This document shows, piece after piece, positions 1 through 12,200 of a stretch of DNA of 64,000 nt. Under the pieces are notes generated by a model. It saw only the letters and a program-made list of their open reading frames with translations, had not been told where the DNA came from and did no database searches. The position numbers and the translations under genes are program-made. Source of the stretch: Adineta steineri (Eukaryota; Rotifera; Eurotatoria; Adinetida; Adinetidae). Every line of letters begins with the position of its first letter. Positions within the stretch are counted from its first letter, which is position 1. The stretch lies in contig CAJNOI010000200.1 in assembly GCA_905250115.1 (NCBI GenBank), positions 83,734-147,733 on the forward strand, in the 5' to 3' direction.

Positions 1-1348
1 AGAGATATTGATGTATCAAACTAGTCAATTGTGAAATAATAACAACTAGAGTGATATCTTTTGCATAGTCAGAAATACTTTCATTAATATTTAAATTTGC
101 TACAATACCACCAAATTTTGATGTATCAATTTGACACGCAAATGACCAAAAAAGATACCATGTCGCATAAGAGGAAAACAGCTGGTTATGAATCCGCTAA
201 CTGTCCTAATCACTTAAACTCATATCTAATCAAGAATCAGTTGTTTCCTTCTTGCGTGGAAATAAAATATATTTTTTGTAAGAATTTTCATCGTGAAATG
301 CTGCAGAACTAGAAAACATCTTCGTTTATCTTTCATTTAAGAAAAAAAAAATGCGTCAGATTTATTCGTAAACAGAACCGAACATGTTTTTGTATAAATT
401 CGAATATATATTCCTTTGAATGCCTCATACCTAATCTTGTTTATTTCATTCCATCGTTTTCTCTCACTGTTTCTATTACTTTCTAGAACACTATTTAATT
501 ACTAGTGATACTAATACATCTCAAACAAAACAACTAAATAAAAATAATCCTCTATTTCATCTACAATCTCGACGTTATTAATGTTTAGTATGTATCAACC
601 GTCTAATTAATTAATTAACTAAGCGGTGCCCCAGAAAAAATGCGCCTTTTAATTTCTTCTTCTCTTCAGATTTATTCTGTAATGCTCTTCAAAATAATAT
701 ATATTTTTCATGTATACAATTGTCGATGAGACGCTTGAAAAGAATCGTCAAGGTAGACAGTTATCTGAAATATAATTTTACTTGAAATATCTTTTAAGCA
801 CTAATGAACGTTTTATAACTAAAATCCAATTTCTATGAAAGAACAACAGTTTCCAACTTGAATATCTTCACAAGCATTTCTATATCAATGCTTTATTAAT
901 TCCAAACGTTTGACATTTTATGATCGAATAAAAAATGACATGCAGATAGATAAATTTTTTGTAGATGTACGTCAATATACAATTAAAACGATATTATTTA
1001 TATGATGAGCGTGAATATAAAAAACTTCTTTTTTTTGTATTACAAGAAGAAAAAATAGTGTTAACAGTCAGCGGATAAATTATTCATTGAAAACTTTTGT
1101 ATATGAAAATGATGAATAACATCAAAATTTGATGATTCAACACTCAAAACATATGCAGCACTCTAATTACCTATGTGAATAGAAAAACAAAACGGAAATG
1201 AGAGTCGCATGTTTTCTATTTTCTTTTGAGAGAAAAATATGAAAAAGATTCTATACTATATGTCAGAACTTGTCTCCTCAAAAGAGACATCGATTCATCT
1301 ATCAGCAACTGCCAACAAATGCATTAGATTTTGTAAAGATATCAAAAT
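1..1348. other. Intergenic, AT-rich
   Basis: No convincing gene, RNA gene or repeat was seen. A 71-codon open frame at 97-312 has no recognisable composition or splice context and is probably chance. Confidence 0.5.
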
Positions 1349-2254
1349 ATGCTTTCTGAATTATTTTATCAGATAAATTTTTCAATTTCTATTATCGCTT
1401 CACTTGTTGGTATTATATTTAATTTCTTACTTACTTTTATTATTGTAAATCATCGAAAATGTCACACTATACATAATTTACTCCTATGTGATTTATCTAT
1501 ATCATCGATATTGTATTTAATTATACATCTTATTGGATGTTATTATGGTATTCGTAATGATTGGTATTCTTATCAACCATTCTGTACTTTACGTATGTAT
1601 TTAATAACAACAACAGTTGCTGCTATAACTTATTCATTTTTAATTCAAGCAATTAGTCGATTATTTTTTTCAATTTTTTATACTCATACATTTTTATTGA
1701 CTTGGCGTACACATTATATTTTAATAATTATTAAATGGTTAGCAAGTTTTTTAGTAGCTATTCGACCACTTTTTATTGAAGATAGTTTTGAAGTTGTAGA
1801 AGAACATCGAATGTGCGGAATTAAAACACATAAATTACCTGTGGCATCATATTCTATTATTCTCTTATATATTTTTCCAAAAGTTTTTGTATTAATTGTT
1901 TATGGTTTAATTCTTCATCAAGTTTGTCAATCGACACATCGAGTTGGATCAAATAGAATTATAAAGATCACTGCTGCTTGTATTTCATTAAATTTTGTTC
2001 GAAAAAATTTAATCGTACTGAGAAATATGTTAATTATTTTGAACTTTCTTATTTGTGGTGGTGCACCTTATCTAGTTCTTATACTTTGGGATTTAATAGA
2101 AAATGGAATGGCACCAAGAGAATTATATTTTGTATCAGTTAATTCAGTGATAGTAGCTATTGCAATGTTGCCAATATTCTTATTTTATAAGAATAAAAGA
2201 GTGAGAAATGAAGCATTTAAATATTTGTTTAAAGATTATGTACGTATAGACTAA
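1349..2254 (+). CDS. Single-exon rhodopsin-like 7TM receptor
   Basis: A 301-residue intronless open frame with seven hydrophobic segments at about residues 11-33, 41-62, 80-105, 122-142, 168-192, 225-248 and 262-281. Cysteines in FCTLRM, just before helix 3, and in RMCGIK, in the second outer loop, could form the usual class A disulfide. The DRY motif is replaced by SRL in QAISRLFF, and there is no clear NPxxY. The short tail is basic, KNKRVRNEAFKYLF. No ligand can be named. It probably belongs to the expanded intronless orphan peptide-receptor-like GPCRs of rotifers; that placement is inference. The neighbouring minus-strand gene also ends in a 7TM domain, but the two sequences are not close. 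Confidence 0.75.
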   Translation: MLSELFYQINFSISIIASLVGIIFNFLLTFIIVNHRKCHTIHNLLLCDLSISSILYLIIHLIGCYYGIRNDWYSYQPFCTLRMYLITTTVAAITYSFLIQAISRLFFSIFYTHTFLLTWRTHYILIIIKWLASFLVAIRPLFIEDSFEVVEEHRMCGIKTHKLPVASYSIILLYIFPKVFVLIVYGLILHQVCQSTHRVGSNRIIKITAACISLNFVRKNLIVLRNMLIILNFLICGGAPYLVLILWDLIENGMAPRELYFVSVNSVIVAIAMLPIFLFYKNKRVRNEAFKYLFKDYVRID

Positions 2255-3207
2255 TGAAAGATCGAATATTTTACTTTTATGTTAAATTTGTTATTTTATG
2301 TTTGTATTAAGAGTTGAAGAATAAAACTAATTATCTAAAAACTTTTGTTTTGAGAATGTTCCATGAATGTATATGATTTCATAGACTAATATTTTCCTAT
2401 TACTATCAGAAAGAAAAAATTTCTCTTTCTATAAATTGTTTTTCTTTTGTCATGAACTGAAATTTATCAGGTTTAATAGTTCTAGGTGCTCTAAGTGTCT
2501 TCCTCTTGTCAAGAAAAAGCAAATAAAGATTTCCGATATGAGCAGGTGTGAGAGTATGGGTGTGCCTAAGGATATTTTGTTATCAGACACATACTCACAC
2601 TAACTCACATTCTCAAAATAGTTTCCATTAGTTTTTTTCTGCAGATATATTATGCCATCGGACGCGATCCTTTATGAGATCAAAACATTTTTTCAGTATC
2701 AGTTCGAGAGACTCATGTGAAGTTTCATAGAAAATATACTCAATTCTTTCTTTTTGCATATCTCAGCACTTCTGCTCGATTTTACTACAGAAAATAAAGC
2801 CACATGAAAAGCACATAATAGACAGACAAGAAGAAATGTGAATAATGTTGCAAAGAATATAGTTTGTGTAAATTTGACATAGTTTCTTCTAAGCTTTAAC
2901 ACTTAGTCTAATAGACACATCAACTATTGCGCAACATTTCTTCATGAATCTCGATTATCTCTAATTGGTAGAAGTACAGAACAGCAGTCGTTTTATATGT
3001 TTGCATTATCTGGTATTATTCAACATGTTATCGTTTCAATTGATGATAATCCAAAGTGAGCTAGAAGCGCTCAATATCTGTTTCCCAACATGATTTTCAA
3101 ATGCAACAATGTACCCATTGGTTCATCACGAGAAGCAAATAAATAAATAAATAATGTCTTTTGTATTTATTATAATATAGCCCTGTCATTGAAACTGAAC
3201 GCATTGA
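2255..3207. other. Intergenic between two 7TM genes (tail to tail)
   Basis: Holds the 3' ends of two convergent genes and a short G/T-rich inverted-repeat stretch near 2544-2612. A 67-codon minus-strand frame at 2699-2902 has one hydrophobic stretch but no other support. Nothing else was seen. Confidence 0.45.
2544..2612. repeat. Short G/T-rich inverted repeat
   Basis: The left arm GTGTGAGAGTATGGGTGTG is echoed in inverse by CATACTCACAC near 2596-2606, around an AT-rich loop. Similar G/T versus C/A arm pairs recur near 11264, 15690 and 28281. Confidence 0.4.
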
Positions 3208-6200
3208 TTACATAGCAGTACGTTGTCGAATACGAATGAACGATTGTTTAAACGCTTTCATATACAATTCTGAAGGAAAGACAAAGATAAGAAAGATCAG
3301 CATCGAAGGAGTAAAAGAAATGAAATATGGTCCAAGATACAACCACAAGTTTTCAGATGTTTTCACACAACTAGGAAGTAATGAAATAATGAGACGAGGT
3401 ATTGTTAAAACAAGTAAAACTATTGGACTAATGATTAATTGTTTATGTTCACTGAATTGTTGTTGAATATGTTCTTTAAAACTTTGGTTAGTTCGTACCA
3501 TTGATCGTTGTCGAGCACCTCCACAGATGATGAACAATGCAGAGAAAAGATTAACAATAAATGGACCAACAAGATGAAAAAATAGAACGGCTGTATTGTA
3601 ATGTTGGACAGAAGGAGAATAATGAGTGATACATGATACATATCGCTTGATTGTGTCTTCATTAGTCTTACTCGCATCTGTCGTATCTGGTGCTGTTTCA
3701 TATTCGAACAATCTGCGAAATACGAGCTCGTGAATAAGAGTACCAAAAATACAAAATGGAACGATAAGAAGTGTTTGTCGAGCAATAGATTTGCTCTTTT
3801 TTTTATCAAATTTCACTCCTTTAAGAATAAGCACTGCTCGTTCAACTGCTACACAAGCATTAAGCCAACCATCCAAGTAAAGAAAAAGTTTTAGAATAGG
3901 TTCGATAGATGCACAACCTCCACGAAGAACAGAGAGGCTAGTGGACACATTGATATGAGTAAGAACAACAAACCAGAATTTAATTATGAACATACTAATT
4001 GCCAAAAGAGAAGTGATCGATGATGTCAATAGATACATTCCACATCCAACTTGTTGAGAATCTTTATTTTGAAATGTAATGAACGAAAGAATACTATTGA
4101 TTAATCCTGCGACAAACATAATTATTGTTAAGCCTGCAGTTAGTTTAATCGAAAATGATTGATTGTTCAACACCTTGTTCGGTTGAAGTTCATCGCGTAA
4201 AATATCATCGAGTGTCAAACCAATTCCTTTGATGTAAAAGTTACATTGATCACCGATGACACAACTACTTTCCGTTGGACCTAAAATATTGGATAAATTT
4301 TAAAAAGAGAATATTGAAGGAATTCAGTTGTTTTGGCAATCTACTTGTTTCTCAAATGAAAACATTTTCCAGTGTATTGAAACATCTACACCTTTCACTA
4401 CTGATTTCGAGAAATAGAAAAAGTTATGAGAGAAAGGTTTACTTTTGCAAGATTTCACGTCTTCGAAAACCCCACATCCGTAAAGATTTAAAAGGATGTA
4501 CGTAGTAACATTCAAAGTTTGGAAAATCTATCTACACTTCATACTAAGCAAGTATCTTTTCTAGCAAATCAATCGATTAAGAGATTCTGAAAGCTATTTA
4601 ATTCAATAACTCGATAGATATTTTTTCAAAATCTGAAATAACAATTGCTCACTAATCAAAAAAAATACAAGAAATCTTTTTCTCACATATTTTATAGCTT
4701 TATAAGTTTGTGATGCAAAAAATTCATATAAATACGTACTGAAAGAACTAAGACTGATATTGGCTGGTCCAGAGATAAAAACAGAGAAGTCTCCAATTAT
4801 CCTAGGATCGTGTGTTGTCACAACTAATATGTATCGAGTGTTGATTTCGAGATCGATGATTAATTCGAACTCGCCATCATTACATTCACCGCCATGTGAC
4901 AGAAGCAAATTTTCAGATGGATTTAGCGGATTGAAATCATTTTGGTAGATATATCCGTATGCATTAATATTATTTTCACTCCAAAGAACATACAAACCCG
5001 TTGTATTAACATGAATTTGTGAAGTTTCATAATGACATTGTGGTACTTGACAATCTCGATAATATGTTGGGCTATCATCAGTTAATTGTGATGAATATTT
5101 AAATTGAATTACTGGAGTACCTGTTCAATAAAAAAAAGTCAAATCATGCATAGAATCTTCAGATGGAGTCACTTCTGATCAATTTCTCAATATTTCAATC
5201 GATCTATTTTAATATTAAAATTCTGAAATCTTCGATACTATTAGTAATTTTTGTCTTCCACATTTCATTCAGTAAATATTTATTGACTAATAAAAAACAG
5301 AAATAGGTCAACAACGATTAATTCATGAAACTATTATCTAACAACGATGAAAGCGAAATCTTTGAGACTTTCTATGAAGATTTAATTTTATAGATAGAGA
5401 TTAGTAAACGTACCAAATTCACATTCTCTAAGGGGGTATTCTGAAATCAGTATGTAACAGAAATCTAAAAGTGCTGAGATACAGGAAGATACTCTTTGGA
5501 TTTTCAGCATTTGATTGTCAGATATCTCCAAACATCTTATTGACTATTCTTTTTATAACATTTTTCATTTAATACTTGTGGAAACTGAACAATATCCATC
5601 TACTAAGGCAGTGGTAGAAAAAAGCAAGAGTAGATATCCTCCTAGAAAATGCCTTAATATCTGCTAGCATGAATTTATTACATTCTCTAGGTGAAGAATA
5701 AAAGATGGAATTGAATTTAGAGGATAGACTATATATTTTGTTCGAATTATTTAATATATAATATATATATCTATATACTTACTAAGACGCTCGAGAATAA
5801 CATTGTTTTTACCCAACGCAACAATCGAAAAATCTCCAGTTTCTTTTGAATCAAATGTTGTTACAACCAATACATATAGCATGTTAACATCAAGATAGAT
5901 ATTAAGTTTAAATTGAATATCAGAGCCGCCGTCATAATCTTGATCGAGCAAATTCTCTGGCGGAACAAGTGGATTAAATTTGATTTCGTAAATAGATCCA
6001 TACGGATCGATGTCACCACTACCACGAAAAGTGTAGTAACCACTTTCGATCACCTTCACTTGAATAGACTCATAGTAAAAATTTTGTTTGTCACAATCTC
6101 GGTAATAAATTTGATTGTTGTTAGTCAATGATGATGAATAGACATTTTGGAAAACTGAGGAAGTATTGGCTAAATGAACATTAAAATCAATTGATGTTTA

Positions 6201-9200
6201 TCATGAACTCACAGGGATGCAAATCTTTTTAAATAGGAATTTTACTCGCTTTAAATATACGTCTCTAACGCATTGAGCTGATGATTTGTGTTCAAAAAGA
6301 TAAAAAACTGTTTCTCAGTCATTAAGCATTAAAAATGATTTAACTTTATTCTGCGATATTATTTGTCTTTCGTCATTTTGAAATGAGAAAACATGGCGTA
6401 GATCTGACAGTGTCGAAAAGAATCTAATCCAATTCTTTAATCCAACATGCACAGCACAATGTTTGACTTTTCCACAAAACTTAAAATTTCGAAACAAAAT
6501 ACGACCAGTGAAAGAGATAGAAAGAAACTTCTATATGGTTAGATTTGACTGAAGTTTGTTTCCGCAACCAATCAGATAAAACGTAATATTGTTTACATTG
6601 ATGACATAGTCTCTACGTACCATCTAAGAAGTTGTATTTTATTCTTTGGATAACAATCAAAATCTTTGATGATTTTTCTAATGAGATAATCATCTTCACA
6701 TTATGAAAGACGAGAATATTTAAAAGAAGAATATCTATAGCCAATTGAAATTTCATATTTTAAATGAATTTACTAGTTTTATATTGAAATTCTCAAATTA
6801 ATCAATTATTTCATTTACACAGTTTTATAGTTTTTCGATCAAAAACGTTTCATGTATAGTATTTTCTTTTGCTTCGAATCTCAGTTTCTTCTAACGAAAA
6901 CTATATACCTTTCCATTATCAACATTCACATTTCATCAACTATTTCGATTATACTTCAACTTACCACAATATCTTTTTAAATATTTAAATTTTTGAATTC
7001 GAGAATTTTTTTCATCAGTAACAAATATGTTTCCAGAATGATCGAAACTCAAACTAAATGGCTTATTCAAATGACGGGATTGAGAACCCTCTCCATAACA
7101 TCCAACTAAACATCGAAAGCCATTCAAGCTTGAGCTAACAATGCGACTATTGCCTAGATCCACAATGAACAAATATTTCTCAGCATCTAATATAATTCCA
7201 CTTGGACGATTAAGCGTAATTGTTGGATTTAGTGATCCACTTCCAGCCACTGTGATACCATTTGGTTCTCCCAACTGGAACAACTGAACTCGATGATTTT
7301 CACAATCTGCCACATATAAATCCAAATTTATATCGACAAAAATTCCAAGAGGACCTTCGAGTTGATTTGAGTCTGATCCTTGAATACCTGTTCCAGCAGC
7401 AAGACGATTTGAAGCCATTACAGAATCATATAATGATCTTTTCACTACTTGATCAAATTCGTACATTGAACAATAAAGAGTATCATTAATATCGACAAAC
7501 AAACCATAACAGGATGAGTTGACAATCATCACCGTGACAAAGTTATTTGTTTCGGCACTCCATTTCTGCACTTGAGCATTCTCCTCACAATCATCGTCAT
7601 CATGATAATCACCATCACAACCACAACTACAATCACCATCACCAATATAAATATCACCATTCGATGTCACGAAGAGAGAACTGAGTTCTGTAAAATTACC
7701 GTAAATGATGTTTGTTGGATTGACACTCTCTTCATGCAACACTACAATTATATTATTTTGTTGATTAGCGACATAGATTGTGTTGTTTATGCTAATAAAA
7801 ATGGCAAGAGGATCTCGACCAACAACTGATTGATTAGCAAAAGTAATTCCATTGGAATTCCAAGTAGCTGTTGAACAAAACGTTGGTTGATTGAATGAAA
7901 GAGCTGAAAACGAAAAAAATAGAATATTAGTGGAGAACTGTGAAGGAAATGAAATTGTTAATTTATATATTCGTAGAAGAAAAATAAAGTTTCTTCAAAG
8001 AAATTTTTATAACAATGACTTTTAGAAATGTTTATTAATATTGATCTTAGGAATGATTTTTATTAATTTTCATATGAAATATGAATTGCGACAATGTTAA
8101 ATTTTTTTTGTTTAAAACATAGATGTCGATCATTTCAGATAAAAAACGTATTACTTCTTTTGTTGAAAAATCTTGTGAAAGACCTGAATAAATTGTATGA
8201 AAGAAAATAGCTGAATAAAAGAATTTGTTCATCCAAGGAAAAAAGTCACGAGAAAAGAAGAAATTTTTTTCAATCAAATTTCTTTCTTTGGAATATTCAA
8301 CGTTTCATTCACCTTTCTCAACTGAAGTTTAACTATCAAACTGATTTTTCAAAAAATAATTCTGCAGATATTTCATTATAGATCATTCTTTAAAATACTC
8401 ACTTAAAAACTAATTGCAATCTTCAAATATTTATTCAAAGTTTGTAAAATTTTCTTTTGGTATAAATTTAGAGTCAAATCAGAGAAGATATCAAAGAAAA
8501 ACGCTAAATGTCACTATGTTATTTCAGTTGTCTAATATTATTGTGAATATAACTAGATTTATCTTATTAAATTTCATTAGAAATTAAAAAACAATGTCAC
8601 TACACGTCATATCGATACTGAATGGAAAAGAAAAGAAAAATGAGACAAAGAATAAGATATATTATGATCCTAAACAATTCATCTTTCCTTTCAATAAACA
8701 TTCTTCATACACATTGTCGCTTGAAGAGTTTTCGTCTGAAAAAATTTCAAAGATTCATCAAAGATCACACATAATGTTGTCTTTACTCAACCTGAATAAA
8801 ACAAATCTTTCTATGTACTCTCAATAATATTTTAAAAATTTCCATATTTTTACTATGAAATAAAGAACAAAATCAGGAGCGCTTTGTTTGAAATTGGAAA
8901 GAATAAATAATTGTCTTGAACAGAAGGCAATCATTAACTACATATCTTCGAGAAAAAGTCAAATAAATATTGATAAAACCAACAAATCTTTTATGAATCA
9001 GAAAAGCTTTTTTCATTGAATTTTAGAAATTTAAACAAAACTTTGTTAATTGACTTATGTAAAGTTGTCATTTAAGAACAATCTAGAATAGATTTGATTG
9101 AAAACCAATTTTTCTTATTAATCATCTCAAATAATGAATTTGATTAGACAAATAAATCTTTTTATTCAAAATTGAATCATTAGATTTTGATCTATTTTAT

Positions 9201-12200
9201 CGAATAAATAGCTTTTTTTGTTTCGTAGAAAATATTCTTTGGTTACAGTTTATATAAAAAATAATAACATATATTTCTCATTAACAATTACACATATCAC
9301 ATTATAGATTGCCTTCAACTATTCAATATGATTCTCTGCAATTAAATATTATGATAACTATTTAAAGAATAAATCATCAATCAAACATTTCTTTACAAGA
9401 AAATTCATCTTATAATGGTTGATATTGAAGTTTATCTCTCGCAAAGAGAAACAATGACTACATGCATTTTGCACAATAAAAGAAGAAAAAGTACCTGTCA
9501 GAATTCTGATTTTTCTATTTATCCTATTTTTTTTTGAATAAAACATATCGAAATAAGAAATATGAAGTTAAATCATAGAATAATTTATAGTAAAATTATA
9601 TTGACAAAGATATGAAGAAATTTTATTTCGATAAAAACTGTTTCATTGATGAAATACTCTTTGAGACATGAAATGAAACATGAGAGTCCTTTCTACCACT
9701 CCATTAAGGACAGAACTTTTTCGTTCTCTATTCTTTAATCTAAACGAAGAGGCAAACATTGTTTACCTTAGACGATTGTCACATTGCCAAGGGGGTAATA
9801 GCTGGCACCCAGCACCGAAAAACACCTAACAGGTGCTCAGGTGCTGAAAAGGTGCTGAGGTGTTGAACAGGTGCCGAGGTGCTGAGCAAGTGCTGAAATG
9901 CTGAGTAGGTGCTGGATAGGTGCTGAAGTGCTGAGATATTAATTGATTTTGTAATATAATATATAAAACAAACGACTGTATTGTGACTGATTAAGAGCGT
10001 TCTCTATCGGACTCATTAATATACGTTAATAATAAAGAAATTTTTATAAGTACTCAATGAGAAAAATACCCATTTTATAATATTTTCCCGTTTAATTTAA
10101 TTCTTTTTACACTACTTTCTGATATTAAAAAGGAAGTTTCGTTAAATATCGTTTATTTCAGATAATTAGTTTAGCTAATGTCGTCATCAACATTTACTAC
10201 AGAAAATAATAATTATGGTTTACTAAATGATATTTTTCATTATAATAATGATCAGTTTTATAATTACAAGTAGCGTTCATCGAAACTCGATTCACTTGGC
10301 CCTAGACTGCCGCGGTCTGCATGCTGATATAACTATATTTAGATACGAATGATAGTTAATCAAAATTAGTTTTGACTTTCGGCAGAAAATCAAATTGAAT
10401 TTCTGGCTTATATAAAATCAAGCATTTTCTCAAATTTTCATACTTGTAGAATGCAGAATAAACTTCAAAAATGCTTTAGCTTTATTATATTCAATTTTAT
10501 AAAAAGTAGGATTTCAAAAAAATACTAAAGTGCTGATTTCTTTATCATTATATATCAAAACTGATTTGGAACTCTTTTATCTATATGCACTATAGCAAGA
10601 CTATTAAACTGGCAAGCTGATTAAAAATGTTTTGCGATAATGCAACAACTAAATTTTTAAAACTATCAAACTGTAATGCGTATGTTTTTTAGCTTCTAAT
10701 CCTGGATCTTATTTTATTGAGTTGTCGTACAGGACGTTTCGACGCATCATTGTTTTTTTCAAACATGCATTAGAAATATTTATCAATGATAATGAATGAG
10801 ATGCTATATAAAAATAGGCGAACATTTTTTTCAAAGCTTTATAATACTCTGTGTATAAGAACATTTTGTTTTTTTGTTATTAATATTATTTTCATCTCTA
10901 TCCATATTCAAAGTAAAATAGCGTTGCCACATTATTTTAATTTATTCAATATAATAATGATGTATATATAATTAAGAAATATTTTAAATATTTAAGCCCG
11001 CGCCTTTTTTAACAAATAAATTAAATATTTTATATTAAATATTTTGCTATTCAAATATTTGAGTTAGCGCCCTTTTTAACGAATAAATTAAACATTTAAG
11101 TTTGCGCTCTTTCTAACAAATAAACTAAATATTATACTATTCAAATAAAACGATAATAGCAAAGAAAAATTATATTATATAAAATATGCCTTAGTTACAT
11201 GGTTATTTGCGCCCAAAAATTGTTCATTTGTGCCGAAAAAATGGTCAAATGTGCCAAAAAAATGGGTGTGGGTGTGGGTGTGGGTGGGTGGTGAATAAGG
11301 AAGAATACAACACCCACACCCTCACCCTCAAGATATGTGAGAATACTTTTCGATTTGCACGCTCATTATCAGGTTCATTTTCGTCAAATACAACTTTTAG
11401 TGTAGAATCATTTTTAAAAGGATGCGAAAAAATATCAATAGTCAATTCAATTAAAAATCGTGGTGGGCACATAAGAAATTATCAGTTTTATTTTCCACAA
11501 CATCATAAAAATCATAAAGATACGATTAATTATTCAATAGGACATGTTAATGAATTGAATTTGACTGGAAATGATATTAAAGTTATTATCAAAAATGCAT
11601 TTGAAGCAGCTCAAAAGTATGTTGCAATGGTTAATATGACTCATTTTTTGGAAAAAAAACCTAGACATTATCAGGTTTAAATACAGTTACAAAAACAATT
11701 TTAAATAAATCATTATCAAAGATTATCGACTATACAGTTGATAATAATAGTTCCGATGAAGATTCTGATCAAGAAAATTGTTCTGATGAAAATGATGTTT
11801 TCAATGTATTAAATAATGAAGAACAATTATCACCAAACAATACCGATGATGAAGAGAAAGGAAATACAATAGCAACTGATGTTCCTGATACAGCACAAAA
11901 AAGTTCAATGGTTGTCGTATATACGACAAAATCAATCCACAACAATCAAAGAAATATTTTCGTATACGTATGGGTTCATCATATAAATTTATACACAAAC
12001 AAACGGCTTGTTGGTTACTTACAACAGATAAACAACGATCTTCAAGTGATCGATTACTACGTGTTCAGCAATAAGGAGTAAAATAATATAAGTCCTATTT
12101 GCAATTGTTTACATTTGATTTTTCATATTTTTGTTGATGCAGCCTTTCGTGTTGTTGTTTTTCATATAATTTTTCATATTTTTCTTCATATAGTTGTTTA

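Noticed and set aside
3435-3809. 124-codon minus-strand frame overlapping the 7TM exon
   Set aside because: Shadow frame of the 7TM exon, which has helices and splice support.
9489-9546. A short minus-strand ATG exon with a phase-1 donor that could start a separate gene for NHL exon B
   Set aside because: The peptide (MFYSKKNRINRKIRILT) is basic, not a signal peptide. The signal exon at 14414 fits far better, though a second promoter cannot be excluded.
11264-11292. Possible chromosome end because of TGTGGG units
   Set aside because: Only about four units, inside a transposon, with conserved genes on both sides.
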